The notes beneath the pieces are model-generated. The model was not told where the DNA came from. It saw nothing but the letters and a program-made list of their open reading frames with translations, and did not search any database. A program made the translations under genes and the position numbers. Positions 16,600 through 26,284 of a stretch of 36,233 nt of DNA are shown one piece after another. Every line of letters starts with the position of its first letter. The first letter of the stretch is position 1. Location of the stretch: positions 1 to 36,233 of the forward strand of contig JAQGJJ010000060.1 of assembly GCA_028290695.1 (NCBI GenBank), in the 5' to 3' direction. Source of the stretch: Enterovirga sp. Its GTDB lineage: Bacteria; Pseudomonadota; Alphaproteobacteria; Rhizobiales; Beijerinckiaceae.

Positions 16600-18261
16600 A
16601 TGCAGAAACTTTTTCGCCGTTTCGCCGACAGGCGGGACGGAAATATCGCCGTCATCGGCGCGCTGGCGATGCTGCCGCTGCTGACCGCGATCGGGGCGGC
16701 CATCGACTATTCCTCGGCAGCGCGCCTCCATTCCGAGCTGCAGGCCGACACCGATGCGGCGGCCCTCATGGCCTGCAAATCCACGCTCACCGCCCAGGCC
16801 GACCTCCAGGCCATCGCCCAGACCGCGCTGAACGCCTACATGCCGAACCGCACGGTCACGATCGACGCCTTCAGGTCCGCCAACAATCCGCGATCGGTGC
16901 AGATAACGAGCCGAGTCAGCTACCCGACCCGGTTCATGAAGGTCGCCAACATCAGCGCGGTCAGCGTTTCCACGACCTCGAATTGTGCAGCCGGCGAGAA
17001 TTTCTACGAGATCGCGCTCGTGCTCGACACCACCGGGTCGATGGACCAGTCGGCCGGGTCGGGCACGAAGATCCAGGCCTTGCGGACGGCAGCGACGAAC
17101 TTCGTCAACACGATGTTCACCAGCTTCGACACCTCCCACCTGAAGATGTCGATCGTGCCGTTCGCCGCATCCGTGAAGGTGAATCCGGATACCTTCGCCG
17201 CGAACAACAGCCCGAGCGCGGCCTGGCTCGATTCCGGCGGCACGTCGGGCATCCACTGGTCGAACCTGCAGAACCCCACCGGGTCGAGCTTCACGAACCG
17301 GTTCGACATCTTCAAGAAGCTGAAGGCGGCGCGCGCGGCCTGGACCTGGGCCGGGTGCCTGGAAGCCCTGCCCTATCCGTACAACACCCAGGACACCACG
17401 CCCTCCGCGGCGACGCCTGACACCCGCTACGTCCCGCTCCTGGCTCCCGACGAGGTCGGCACCAACACGACCTGCTCGATGAGCTTCCGGGGCAGCACCT
17501 TTACCTATGCCTGCCACGACGGCGGCAGCGTCAACAGCTACATGGACGACGGCTCCGCCACGAGCGGCAGCTGCAACAGCCTCGACTCCAGCGACAGCAA
17601 GCGCCTCGGCCAGGCGTGCAAATACGTCTCGCCCCGCAACATCCGGACGAGCGAGGACGGTCCCAATTCGCAATGCACTTCGCGGCCGCTCACCCAGCTC
17701 ACGAACACGAAGGCCACGCTGACCACGGAGATCGGCGCGCTCGACGCCAGTGGGCAGACCAACATCGCCGAGGGGCTGCATTGGGGCTGGCGGACGATCA
17801 CGAACACGGGCGTGTTCACCGAAGCCTCCGCCTACGGCGCGGCGAACACGACCAAGATCATCGTGCTGATGACGGACGGCGTGAACACCTGGAGCAGTTC
17901 CGGTTCGCCGGTCGTGAGGTCACAGTATTCCGCCTACGGCTACTTCACGAATGCGGACGGCACGACGACGACCAATCGTCTCCCGAGCGGCTACAACAAT
18001 CTGCAGACCAGTGACGATGCGCGCGCGGCGATGGACCAGCTCACGCGCGAAACCTGCACGAACATGAAGGCCAAGAATGTGGTGATCTATTCCGTGGCGT
18101 TCTCCACGCCCGGCAACACGATCGACACGAGCGGGCAGCAGCTCATCAAGGATTGCGCCTCGTCGCCGGACAAGTACTTCCTGGCCTCCGACGCCGCGTC
18201 GCTGAACTCGACCTTCACGGCCATCGCGGCGGGCATCGGCACACTGCGCATCACGCGCTAG
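16600..18261 (+). CDS. TadG-like protein with von Willebrand factor A domain
   Basis: A 553-residue TadE/G-like protein. The N-terminal segment (DGNIAVIGALAMLPLLTAIGAAIDYSSAARL, about 13-43) is the pilin-like hydrophobic helix. A Ser/Thr-rich stalk follows. A VWA domain begins at YEIALVLDTTGSMDQS with the metal-site motif DTTGSM at 143-148, and a later strand reads KIIVLMTDGVNTW. The VWA domain is split by a long Cys-rich insertion between these halves. The end (STFTAIAAGIGTLRITR) is typical of this family. Such proteins are exported, and some take part in Flp pilus or surface attachment; the role here is inferred. It follows the other TadG-like gene and converges on metW. Confidence 0.88.
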   Translation: MQKLFRRFADRRDGNIAVIGALAMLPLLTAIGAAIDYSSAARLHSELQADTDAAALMACKSTLTAQADLQAIAQTALNAYMPNRTVTIDAFRSANNPRSVQITSRVSYPTRFMKVANISAVSVSTTSNCAAGENFYEIALVLDTTGSMDQSAGSGTKIQALRTAATNFVNTMFTSFDTSHLKMSIVPFAASVKVNPDTFAANNSPSAAWLDSGGTSGIHWSNLQNPTGSSFTNRFDIFKKLKAARAAWTWAGCLEALPYPYNTQDTTPSAATPDTRYVPLLAPDEVGTNTTCSMSFRGSTFTYACHDGGSVNSYMDDGSATSGSCNSLDSSDSKRLGQACKYVSPRNIRTSEDGPNSQCTSRPLTQLTNTKATLTTEIGALDASGQTNIAEGLHWGWRTITNTGVFTEASAYGAANTTKIIVLMTDGVNTWSSSGSPVVRSQYSAYGYFTNADGTTTTNRLPSGYNNLQTSDDARAAMDQLTRETCTNMKAKNVVIYSVAFSTPGNTIDTSGQQLIKDCASSPDKYFLASDAASLNSTFTAIAAGIGTLRITR

Positions 18262-18270
18262 GCGCGGGCC

Positions 18271-18969
18271 TCAGCCTCGGCGCAGCAGGAACACGCCCTG
18301 TTCGCCGAAGAGGTTCCAGAACCACCAGGGCATGTGCCAGCGCACCGGCTGACCGCCGGCGTCCAGCGCATGTGCCTCGTCCATTGTGGCGCCGAGCTCG
18401 CGGCAGAGGCCGACGAAGTCCCGGATGGTGCAGAAATGGATGTTCGGCGTGTCGTACCAGCTGTGCGGCATATTTTCGGTGACCGGCATCCGGCCCCGCA
18501 CGCCGAGTTCGAAGCGGACGCGCCAGTGCCCGAAATTGGGAAACGACACGATGGCGTGCCGGCCGATGCGGAGCATGTGCTCCAGCACGGTTCGCGGCTG
18601 CCGGGTGGCCTGCAGCGTCTGTGACAGGATCACGTAGTCGAAGGCGTCGTCCGGATAGTTCTCGAGGTCCGTGTCCGCGTCGCCCTGGATCACGGCGAGC
18701 CCCTTCGCCAGGCAGTCGCTGACCCCGTCACGCGAGAGCTCGATCCCGCGGCTGTCGGCGCCCCTCGTTTCCCGCAGCAGCGCCAGAAGGGAGCCGTCGC
18801 CGCAGCCGACGTCGAGCACGCGCGAGCCGGGCTGCACCATCCGGCACACGAGGAGGTGGTCGCGCCGCGCGCCCGGGGGGGCGGTCGGCAGCTGCCCGGC
18901 CGATGCCTCCGTCCGGGCGAGCCGCGCACCCGCGACCCGCGCCGCCTGGATGTCCGCCGCCGCCGTCAC
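18271..18969 (-). CDS. metW: Methionine biosynthesis protein MetW
   Basis: A 232-residue SAM-methyltransferase-fold protein. The cofactor motif is [17 protein letters not shown] (about 48-64). The MetW signatures [46 protein letters not shown] and [14 protein letters not shown] are present. MetW partners MetX in homoserine O-acetylation in alphaproteobacteria and related groups. Its GTG start at 18969 overlaps the metX TGA as GTGA, which fixes the start and suggests translational coupling and paired dosage. About 30 residues precede the family core. Confidence 0.94.
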   Translation of the reverse strand: MTAAADIQAARVAGARLARTEASAGQLPTAPPGARRDHLLVCRMVQPGSRVLDVGCGDGSLLALLRETRGADSRGIELSRDGVSDCLAKGLAVIQGDADTDLENYPDDAFDYVILSQTLQATRQPRTVLEHMLRIGRHAIVSFPNFGHWRVRFELGVRGRMPVTENMPHSWYDTPNIHFCTIRDFVGLCRELGATMDEAHALDAGGQPVRWHMPWWFWNLFGEQGVFLLRRG

Positions 18970-20147
18970 CGCAGACCCCGAACGGCGGCCGCGGCGTCGA
19001 TGAAGCCGCGCGCCGCGGCGAACAGGGTCGGCTCCTCCAGGAGAAAGGCGTCGTGTCCCTTGTCGCTTTCGATCTCGACGAACCCGACCTGTCCGCCGCC
19101 GGCGTTCAGGGCGTGGACGAGCGCGCGCGATTCAACCGTCGGGAACAGCCAGTCCGAGGTGAACGACATCACGCAGAAGCGGGTCGGGGTTCCCTTGAAG
19201 GCCCGAGCCAGAACGCCGCCATGCTCCTCCGCGAGGTCGAAGTAATCCATCGCCCGCGTGACATAGAGATATGAGTTCGCGTCGAAGCGCTCGACGAAGG
19301 TCATGCCCTGGTAGCGAAGATAGCTCTCGATCTGGAAGTCGGCGTCGAACGAGAAGGTCGGCGCGTGCCGGTCCTGGAAGGTGCGGCCGAACTTTCGGTG
19401 CAGGGCCGGCTCGGACAGGTAGGTGATGTGTGCGCCCATGCGGGCGACCGCGAGCCCTTTCCGGGGCCGCACTCCCTCGTCGAGGTAGCGGCCGCGGCGC
19501 CAGTCCGGATCGGCCATGACGGCCTGGCGTCCGACCTCGTGGAAGGCGATGTTCTGCGCGGAATGGCGCGCCGCGGTCGCGATCGGCATTGCGGCGAAGA
19601 CGCGCTCCGGATAGGTCGCCGCCCATTGCAGCACCTGCATGCCGCCCATCGAGCCCCCGATGACGCAGAACAGGGACTGGATTCCGAGCCGGTCGATGAG
19701 CATCGCCTGCGCACGCACCATGTCGCGGATCGTGACGAGCGGAAAATCGAGCGCATAGGCGCGGCCCGTCGCCGGGTCGCTGGACGCCGGGCCCGTCGTG
19801 CCCATGCATCCGCCGATCACGTTGGCGCAGACAACGAAGAACCGGTTGGTGTCGATCGGGAGTCCCGGACCGACGAGCGACTGCCACCAGCCGGGCTTGC
19901 CCGTCACCGGATTGAGGCTGGCCACGTGCTGGTCGCCCGTGAGCGCATGGCAGACCAGCACCGCGTTGGATCGGTCCGCATTCAGCTCGCCATAGGTCTG
20001 GTAGGCGATCTGCCACGGGGCGAGGTCGACCCCCGCGTCGAGCCGCAGCGGCTCGTCCACGCCGAAGCGCGCCACGGGGCTCGTCGGCTCGTCGGCTTCC
20101 GACCTCCGTCCGGCCACCTTCAGGTCTATGACGTCATGCTCGGTCAT
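18966..20147 (-). CDS. metX: Homoserine O-acetyltransferase
   Basis: Activates homoserine for methionine synthesis; cytosolic alpha/beta-hydrolase fold, 393 residues. The nucleophile elbow is [13 protein letters not shown] with Ser166. The acid and base are expected in TSDWLFP and KGHDAFL. Other family markers are [24 protein letters not shown] and [14 protein letters not shown]. Acetyl rather than succinyl specificity is assumed from the usual alphaproteobacterial MetX; sequence alone does not settle it. The start is the ATG at 20147, and the gene is divergent from the chorismate mutase gene. I looked for a SAM-II type riboswitch upstream and did not find one. Confidence 0.95.
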   Translation of the reverse strand: MTEHDVIDLKVAGRRSEADEPTSPVARFGVDEPLRLDAGVDLAPWQIAYQTYGELNADRSNAVLVCHALTGDQHVASLNPVTGKPGWWQSLVGPGLPIDTNRFFVVCANVIGGCMGTTGPASSDPATGRAYALDFPLVTIRDMVRAQAMLIDRLGIQSLFCVIGGSMGGMQVLQWAATYPERVFAAMPIATAARHSAQNIAFHEVGRQAVMADPDWRRGRYLDEGVRPRKGLAVARMGAHITYLSEPALHRKFGRTFQDRHAPTFSFDADFQIESYLRYQGMTFVERFDANSYLYVTRAMDYFDLAEEHGGVLARAFKGTPTRFCVMSFTSDWLFPTVESRALVHALNAGGGQVGFVEIESDKGHDAFLLEEPTLFAAARGFIDAAAAVRGLR

Positions 20148-20216
20148 GATCGCGCGACCTCATGTCGTGATCGACGGCGCCAAGTCAACGAAGGCCGGCC
20201 GGTTGGCCGGGCGACC

Positions 20217-20256
20217 GCCCGCCCGTAAAGCGGGGTCGTGACCACGACGGGCGGGC
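20217..20256 (+). promoter_or_regulatory. Perfect 10-bp inverted repeat in the chorismate mutase leader
   Basis: GCCCGCCCGT (20217-20226) and ACGGGCGGGC (20247-20256) are perfect complements 20 bases apart. Inside them lies a second dyad, GTCGTG-AC-CACGAC. The right arm ends just before the purine-rich ribosome-binding region (GGAGAGGG) of the gene starting at 20271, so a folded leader could influence translation or transcription. It might equally be a leftover upstream terminator. Role inferred from position only. Confidence 0.4.
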
Positions 20257-20270
20257 CTGGAGAGGGTTTG

Positions 20271-21107
20271 ATGGACGCGAATGCCGGGGCTCCGACCCTC
20301 GCCGATCTCAGGCGCGAGATCGATCGGATCGACGAGGGGATGCACCGCCTCCTGATGGAGCGGGGCGACATCATCGACCGCCTGATCGCCACGAAAGGCA
20401 CGGCCCGATCGGGCGCCGCCTTCCGGCCCGACCGCGAGGCCTCGATGATGCGGGCCCTCGCGGAGCGGCACGCGGGGCTCCTGCCGCTCGACACCGCGGA
20501 GGGGATCTGGCGCGTCATCATCGCCACCTTCACCTACGTCCAGGCACCGTTCTCCGTGCATACCGACGTATCGGGAGGCGACGCGCCGATGCGCGATTCG
20601 GCCCGCTTCCATTTCGGCTTCACGGTGCCCTATCGGCCCCAGCCGGATGCGCGGGCCGTGATCGACGCGGTCGCGGCGTCGCGGGGCGATCTCGGCCTCG
20701 TGCGGCTCGACCAGGGGGCGACCGCGGGAGCCTGGTGGCGGCGTCTCGAGGCGCCCGACGGTCCCAAGGTGATCGCCCGGCTGCCCTTCATCGAGCGCCC
20801 GGGCCATCCGGCCGGCACACCGGTCCTGGTCGTGTCGCGCCCGCTCGAAACCCCCGGCGCCCGCGAGGTGCTGCTGTACTCGGCCCGGCTGGAGCGTTGG
20901 ACGCGCAGCGCCGCCGAGGGGCTGGACGCGATCGGCGGCGAGGCGATCGGCAGCGCCGGGGAGGCGCAAGGCCTGACCGCCCTCGTGGCCGTTCCGGCCG
21001 CGACCGAGCGCGCAGCCCTGGAGGCGGCGCTCGCCCCCGCAGGCCTCGCGCGTTCGGGCCCGGTGGAGGTCGGTGCGCACGCGGCCCGGTTCCGGTTCGC
21101 CGGCTAG
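20271..21107 (+). CDS. Chorismate mutase (AroQ type) with degenerate C-terminal domain
   Basis: Converts chorismate to prephenate, the branch point to tyrosine and phenylalanine. The AroQ helix bundle is at residues 9-93: LADLRREIDRIDEGMHRLLMERGDIIDRLIATKG, with the expected Arg14, Arg31 and Lys42. The remaining 185 residues have no clear catalytic motif. They include AVIDAVAASRGDLGLVRLDQG, which vaguely recalls a prephenate dehydratase fold, so the protein may derive from a P-protein that lost its second activity; this is inference. The ATG at 20271, after GGAGAGGG, is preferred over a start at 20238. The pathway fits the hisC and tyrC genes downstream, which are separated from it only by an opposite-strand MFS gene. 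Confidence 0.88.
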   Translation: MDANAGAPTLADLRREIDRIDEGMHRLLMERGDIIDRLIATKGTARSGAAFRPDREASMMRALAERHAGLLPLDTAEGIWRVIIATFTYVQAPFSVHTDVSGGDAPMRDSARFHFGFTVPYRPQPDARAVIDAVAASRGDLGLVRLDQGATAGAWWRRLEAPDGPKVIARLPFIERPGHPAGTPVLVVSRPLETPGAREVLLYSARLERWTRSAAEGLDAIGGEAIGSAGEAQGLTALVAVPAATERAALEAALAPAGLARSGPVEVGAHAARFRFAG

Positions 21108-21129
21108 TGCCGCGACGCCGGACCGCTGG

Positions 21130-22377
21130 TCACTCCCCCGCCCGGCGCGCGAGCACGACCATCGCCGCAAGCGCGACGAGGGACGCCGCGATGCCGAGCA
21201 GCATGGCGGTGCCCGAATCGGCGGTCTGCCTGACCCAGGCGAACGCGAAGGGAGACGCTGCGAAGGCCGCATTCTGCGGCGCGCCGAGCCAGCCGGCGAT
21301 CCTCGCATAACGCTGGCGTCCGAAGAGGCGGAGCGGCGAGATCGCGCGCACGATCGAGGTCAGGCCCGCCGCCATTCCGAACACCAGCGAGAACACCAGG
21401 GCACCGGCGAGCGTGCCGCCCCAGACGTAGAGCACCGCGAGCGCGCAGGGGATCATCATCAGGGAGATGACGCCCAGCCTGAGGATGCTGAGACGGCTGC
21501 CGAAGAAGATTTCCACCGCCCGGGCGACGATCTGCGCCGGTCCGAACAGCGCTCCGATCAGCACCGCCTGCTTGGTCGAATGACCGAGGTCCTGGAGCAT
21601 GGCGATCAGCTGGAGCGGTATGCCCCAGGTCGCGAATCCGGCGACGGAGAGCGCGATCGCGGCAAGCGGGAAGGCGCCCCGGATCGGGCGTGGCGGCTCG
21701 TCCCCGGTCTCCAGATCGGCCGCCGGGCCAGGCCCCTCCGTGCTGTCCGGCACGCTCGGCCGCCGGCCCGGCACGATCAGCCAATGGATCGGCGCGCACA
21801 CGAACACGTGGACCGCCGCGAAGATTGTCAGGGTTCCGCGCCAGCCGACGAGGCTCTCGAGCCAGATCATCATCGGCCAGGACACGGTGGAGGCCATCCC
21901 TCCGAACAGCAGCAGGAGGGCGAGCGCCCGCCGGGCCCGGCCCGGAGCGAACTGCACGATCGCCGTGGACGCGGCCTGGCCCATCCCGAACGGGAAGGCG
22001 ATTCCGATGAGGATCCAGGCGGCGAAGAACTGCACGGGTCCGGTCGCCCGCGACAGGACCATGAGCCCGATCCCGATCAGGATCGACCCGAGCACCATCC
22101 AGGACCGCGCCGGGTTTCTGTCGAGGATGCGGCCGGCCACCGGGGCCGCGAGCGCACCGACCAGCAGCATCAGGCTGAGTCCGCCGAACACGGCATCGAC
22201 GGCGAGTCCGGTCGCGGCGGCCATGTCGGCCGCGAGCACCGCCGGCAGATAGAAGGTCGTGCCCCAGGCGAGAAGTTGGGTGGAGGCGAGCGTTCCAATC
22301 ACGCGCGGGAGAGCGTCTCGCTCCCCAGTCGGCCTCGCCACTTGCTCGAGCTCCCCAACGTTGAGCGCCACTCGCAT
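21130..22377 (-). CDS. MFS transporter
   Basis: A 415-residue major facilitator with about twelve hydrophobic helices in two halves, joined by a charged loop around residues 205-235 ([25 protein letters not shown]). The first half contains [16 protein letters not shown], the family's conserved loop between helices 2 and 3, and [25 protein letters not shown] in the motif C region. No substrate-specific signature is recognised. It is transcribed against the aromatic genes on both sides and is divergent from hisC across 125 bases. Uptake or export of an unknown small molecule is all that can be said. Confidence 0.88.
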   Translation of the reverse strand: MRVALNVGELEQVARPTGERDALPRVIGTLASTQLLAWGTTFYLPAVLAADMAAATGLAVDAVFGGLSLMLLVGALAAPVAGRILDRNPARSWMVLGSILIGIGLMVLSRATGPVQFFAAWILIGIAFPFGMGQAASTAIVQFAPGRARRALALLLLFGGMASTVSWPMMIWLESLVGWRGTLTIFAAVHVFVCAPIHWLIVPGRRPSVPDSTEGPGPAADLETGDEPPRPIRGAFPLAAIALSVAGFATWGIPLQLIAMLQDLGHSTKQAVLIGALFGPAQIVARAVEIFFGSRLSILRLGVISLMMIPCALAVLYVWGGTLAGALVFSLVFGMAAGLTSIVRAISPLRLFGRQRYARIAGWLGAPQNAAFAASPFAFAWVRQTADSGTAMLLGIAASLVALAAMVVLARRAGE

Positions 22378-22502
22378 GCGCGGGGGAAGCGATCAAGCGA
22401 GGTCGAGGCGCCGCACTCCCCGGGTGGGCGTGCGCGCTTTGCACGTGCCATCGGCTGCTGCTTCGGATAAGGGCCGGGTCCCGTGCTCGAAGCGTCCCGG
22501 CC

Positions 22503-23624
22503 ATGACCCCACCCCCAGGCAGCCTGCCCACCCCGCGCGCAGGCGTTCTCGACATCTCCGCCTATGTTCCGGGCCGCGACCACGTGGACGGCGTCGAGAA
22601 GGTCTACAAGCTTTCCTCCAACGAGACCCCGCTCGGACCCTCGCCGAAGGCGGTCGCGGCCTTCCGGGCCGCCTCGGCCGCGCTCGAGATCTATCCCGAC
22701 GGCGGCGCGACCGCCCTTCGCCAGGCCATCGCTGCGAAATATGGGCTCGACCCCGACCGGATCGTCTGCGGCACGGGCTCGGACGAGATCCTGTCCCTCC
22801 TGACGCACGCCTATGTCGGACCGGGCGACGAGGGGCTGTTCAGCCGGCACGGCTTCCTGGTTTACAAGATCAACATCACGGCCGCCGGCGGCACGCCGGT
22901 GGTCGCGGACGAGACGGACCTCACGGCGTCTGTCGACGCGATCCTGGCCAAGGTCACGCCGCGGACGAAGATCGTCTTCTTGGCGAACCCGAACAACCCG
23001 ACCGGCACCTACCTCCCGTTCGACGAGGTCCGGCGGCTCCATGCCGGCCTGCCCTCGAGCGTTCTCCTCGTTCTCGACGCGGCGTATGCCGAATACGTCC
23101 GCCGCAACGACTACGCCTCCGGGCTCGAACTCGCGCTCTCGGCGGACAACGTCGTGATGGTCCGGACGTTCTCGAAGATCTACGGGCTCGCGGGGCTCCG
23201 GATCGGCTGGCTCGTCGGTCCGCCCCATGTGGTTGACGCGCTGAACCGCATCCGTGGGCCGTTCAACGTCAACGCGCCCGCCATCGCGGCCGGGGCGGCC
23301 GCAATCGCGGACGATGCCCACGTGGCGGCCGCGCTCGCCCACAACGACGAATGGCTGCCCCGCCTGACGGCCTCCCTCGAAGGCTTGGGCCTGACGGTGA
23401 CGCCGAGCGTCGGCAACTTCCTCCTCATCCATTTCCCGTCGGACCCGGGCAGAACGGCCAAGGAGGCCGATGCCTTTCTGGGGCGGCGCGGGCTGATCCT
23501 GCGCGCGGTGGGCGCCTACGGATTGCCGAACGCCCTGCGCATGACGATCGGACCCGCGGAGGCGAACGAGCTCGTGGTCGCCGCGCTGGCCGAGTTCATG
23601 GGCAGGTCCCCCGCACATGCCTGA
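22503..23624 (+). CDS. hisC: Histidinol-phosphate / aromatic aminotransferase
   Basis: A PLP-dependent class II aminotransferase of 373 residues. Landmarks are [12 protein letters not shown] (37-48), NPNNPTGT (162-169), DAAYAEY (192-198) and the Schiff-base Lys225 in [15 protein letters not shown]; the carboxylate Arg is in NALRMTIG near the end. HisC enzymes act on histidinol phosphate and often on phenylpyruvate and hydroxyphenylpyruvate. Its overlap of eight bases with the TyrC-type gene and nearness to chorismate mutase suggest that tyrosine/phenylalanine transamination is at least one of its roles here. Confidence 0.93.
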   Translation: MTPPPGSLPTPRAGVLDISAYVPGRDHVDGVEKVYKLSSNETPLGPSPKAVAAFRAASAALEIYPDGGATALRQAIAAKYGLDPDRIVCGTGSDEILSLLTHAYVGPGDEGLFSRHGFLVYKINITAAGGTPVVADETDLTASVDAILAKVTPRTKIVFLANPNNPTGTYLPFDEVRRLHAGLPSSVLLVLDAAYAEYVRRNDYASGLELALSADNVVMVRTFSKIYGLAGLRIGWLVGPPHVVDALNRIRGPFNVNAPAIAAGAAAIADDAHVAAALAHNDEWLPRLTASLEGLGLTVTPSVGNFLLIHFPSDPGRTAKEADAFLGRRGLILRAVGAYGLPNALRMTIGPAEANELVVAALAEFMGRSPAHA

Positions 23625-24582
23625 CGGAACCGGAGCGGCACTCGGGCCGCCCGTCGCGACGCCGATCGTCGGGCGCCTCGCGCTGGTCGGGCTCGGGCTT
23701 GTCGGCTCATCGATCGCCCGCGCCGCGAAGCTGCGGCGGCTCGCCGGAACCCTGGTCGCCATCGACCGGGACCCCGAGGTCGTGGCGCGCGTCCGCGACC
23801 TCGGCATCGCGGACGAGGCCACGACGGACATGCTGGCCGGCATCCGTGGGGCGGACCTCGTCATCCTGTGCATCCCGGTGGGAGCCTTCGGAGCCGTCGC
23901 GCAGACGATCGCGGGCGCGCTCAAGCCCGGCGCGATCGTGTCCGATACGGGCTCGGTGAAGGGTTCGGTCGTCACCCAGGTCGCGCCCCACCTCCCGGAC
24001 GGCGTCCACCTCGTTCCGGCCCACCCGGTGGCCGGCACCGAATATTCCGGCCCGGACGCCGGCTTCGCGACCCTGTTCCGCGAGCGCTGGTGCATCCTCA
24101 CGCCGCCCGAGGGCACGGACCCGGCGGCGGTCGAGACCGTGTCGGCGCTGTGGACCGCAATGGGCGCCAACGTCGAGATCATGACGCCGGAGCACCACGA
24201 CCTCGTTCTCGCCATCACGAGCCACGTCCCGCACCTGATCGCCTACAACATCGTCGGCACGGCGGCGGACCTGGAAACGGTCACCCAGGGCGAGGTGATC
24301 AAGTTCTCGGCCGGCGGGTTCCGGGATTTCACCCGCATCGCGGCCTCCGACCCGACGATGTGGCGCGACATATTCCTGCACAACAAGCCGGCCGTGCTCG
24401 AGATGCTCGGACGGCTGAACGAGGACATCGCGATCCTGGCCCGCGCCATCCGGTGGGGCGACGGGGACGCGCTCTTCGACCTGTTCACCCGCACCCGCGC
24501 GATCCGACGGGGCATCATCTCGCAGGGCCAGGAGACGGCCGAGCCCGATTTCGGGCGCCGCCGCGAGGATCCGGCGGCCTAG
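23617..24582 (+). CDS. tyrC: Prephenate/arogenate dehydrogenase family protein
   Basis: Oxidative decarboxylation in tyrosine synthesis. The Rossmann loop is [15 protein letters not shown] (23-37). DTGSVKG and [13 protein letters not shown] carry the catalytic and substrate histidine region, and [36 protein letters not shown] and NKPAVLEML are family blocks. At 321 residues it is a free-standing cyclohexadienyl dehydrogenase with no fused mutase or ACT domain. The ATG at 23617 lies inside the end of hisC (eight-base overlap), so translation is coupled. Prephenate versus arogenate and NAD versus NADP preference cannot be decided here. Confidence 0.94.
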   Translation: MPDGTGAALGPPVATPIVGRLALVGLGLVGSSIARAAKLRRLAGTLVAIDRDPEVVARVRDLGIADEATTDMLAGIRGADLVILCIPVGAFGAVAQTIAGALKPGAIVSDTGSVKGSVVTQVAPHLPDGVHLVPAHPVAGTEYSGPDAGFATLFRERWCILTPPEGTDPAAVETVSALWTAMGANVEIMTPEHHDLVLAITSHVPHLIAYNIVGTAADLETVTQGEVIKFSAGGFRDFTRIAASDPTMWRDIFLHNKPAVLEMLGRLNEDIAILARAIRWGDGDALFDLFTRTRAIRRGIISQGQETAEPDFGRRREDPAA

Positions 24583-24683
24583 CCGGACGGCGCGGCCCCC
24601 GCCTTCCACGGACCCGGGCAGGATTCCGGCGGGGACTCGGCCTGATTCACCTCCCGTCAGCGAATGCTTCCTAACGTCGCGGG

Positions 24684-26282
24684 ATGCGCGAACAGCGGCC
24701 CGCCTCCCCTCCCAGCTGGGCTCGTTTCTGGAGTTTCGTCATCCGTAACCGTGTCACCCTGCAGGACCTGTCCTTTGTCGCCTTGGCCGTTCTCGGGGCC
24801 GTCTATGCCTGCCTCGAGGTGGACGTCTTTGTCGGGCTCGGGGGCGCTGCGGCCCGACAGATCGAACACGACGAGCTGCCGCTCATCGGCGCCGTTCTGG
24901 TTGTCGGCCTGCTCATCTTCGCCTGGCAGCGCCTGCGCGAGGTGAAACGGGAGACGCGCCGCCGAACGGCCGCCGAACGGCATGTCCGCAAGCTCGCCTT
25001 CCGGGATCCGCTGACCGACCTTCCCAACCGGCGCCAGTTCAACGACGCGCTCAGGGCCGCACTCGGCGCGCCGCCGCGCCAGAGCGCCGCCCACGCCCTC
25101 CTGATGCTGGACCTGAACGGCTTCAAGCAGGTCAACGACGTGCACGGCCATCCGGCCGGGGACGAATTGCTGGTCGTCGTGGCGCAGCGGCTCCTGGCGG
25201 CCGTGCGGGACGGCGATCTCGTCGTGCGGCTCGGCGGTGACGAGTTCGCGGTCATCGCCGAGCACCTGACCGGGCCCGAAGCCGCCACCGGCCTCGCGCT
25301 GCGGATCATCGACTCGATCTCGAAGCCGGCCACGATCGCCTCCGTGCAGATCGAGGTGAGCACGGGCGTCGGCATCTGCCTGTTTCCGTTCGCCGGAGCG
25401 AGCGCCGAGGAGGTGATGCGGCGCGCCGATGTCGCGCTGTACCGCGCCAAGGCCGACCGGAAGTCGTCGCTGCGCTTCTTCGACGCCGAGATGGACCGGC
25501 ACGTGCGCGAGCGCGAATACCTGGAGCGGGAATTGAAGGCGGCGATCGCGCTGGGCGAGATCACGCCTCATTTCCAGCCGCTGGTGGACCTCCGCACGAA
25601 GGCCATCATCGGCTTCGAGGCGCTCGCCCGCTGGCCGCACCGCGAACTCGGCGACATCTCGCCGGAGCGGTTCATTCCGGTCGCTGAGGATACGGGGCTG
25701 ATCCAGGAGCTCTCCGAATCGCTGCTCGAGGCCGCCTGCCGGGCCGCCCTCGACTGGCCTGCCGCCGTGACGCTCGCCTTCAACATCTCGCCCGCCCAGC
25801 TCCGGGACCCGACGCTCGGCTTGCGCATCCTGTCGATCCTGGGGCGCGTCGGCCTCCAGCCGCAGAGGCTCGAGGTCGAGATCACCGAAAGCGCGCTCGT
25901 GCGCGACATGGAGGCCGCCAGAACGGTGCTGACATCGCTGCGCGCGGCCGGCGTCCGCATTGCCCTCGACGATTTCGGCACGGGCTATTCGAGCCTCTAC
26001 CACCTGCGGAACTTCAAGCTCGACAAGATCAAGATCGACCGGAGTTTCGTGTCGAACATGGGTACCGAGCGCGAGAGCGCCGAGATCGTGAGCGCGCTGG
26101 TGGGGCTCGGGCTCGGCCTCGGGCTGACCATCACGGCCGAGGGCGTGGAGGGCACCGACCAGGAGGACGACCTCATGGCGCGCGGCTGCCAGCAGGGCCA
26201 GGGCTTCCTCTTCAGCGAAGCGCTCCCGGCTGCGGGAGCGGTGGCGCTTCTGCGCGACGAGGCGATTCGCCAGTGCGCCTGA
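24684..26282 (+). CDS. Membrane diguanylate cyclase/phosphodiesterase (GGDEF-EAL)
   Basis: Cyclic-di-GMP turnover protein of 532 residues. Two membrane helices (about 29-50 and 65-83) flank a short loop of about 15 residues, so there is little room for an external sensor domain. The GGDEF domain (about 103-265) has the intact GGDEF at 184-188 and an intact inhibitory site RDGD (175-178), five residues before it. The EAL domain (about 280-525) keeps FEALARW (311-317), FNISPAQL, EITES, DDFGTGYSS, IKIDRSFV and AEGVE, so both activities could be functional. The ATG is at 24684. It is followed, two bases after its stop, by the convergent end of the DUF2125 gene. Confidence 0.94.
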   Translation: MREQRPASPPSWARFWSFVIRNRVTLQDLSFVALAVLGAVYACLEVDVFVGLGGAAARQIEHDELPLIGAVLVVGLLIFAWQRLREVKRETRRRTAAERHVRKLAFRDPLTDLPNRRQFNDALRAALGAPPRQSAAHALLMLDLNGFKQVNDVHGHPAGDELLVVVAQRLLAAVRDGDLVVRLGGDEFAVIAEHLTGPEAATGLALRIIDSISKPATIASVQIEVSTGVGICLFPFAGASAEEVMRRADVALYRAKADRKSSLRFFDAEMDRHVREREYLERELKAAIALGEITPHFQPLVDLRTKAIIGFEALARWPHRELGDISPERFIPVAEDTGLIQELSESLLEAACRAALDWPAAVTLAFNISPAQLRDPTLGLRILSILGRVGLQPQRLEVEITESALVRDMEAARTVLTSLRAAGVRIALDDFGTGYSSLYHLRNFKLDKIKIDRSFVSNMGTERESAEIVSALVGLGLGLGLTITAEGVEGTDQEDDLMARGCQQGQGFLFSEALPAAGAVALLRDEAIRQCA

Positions 26283-26284
26283 TC

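Noticed and set aside
20148-20220. SAM-II riboswitch upstream of metX, common in alphaproteobacteria
   Set aside because: The leader lacks the conserved pseudoknot sequence pattern and is short and GC-rich. Only a weak TTGACT-like -35 with no good -10 is seen.
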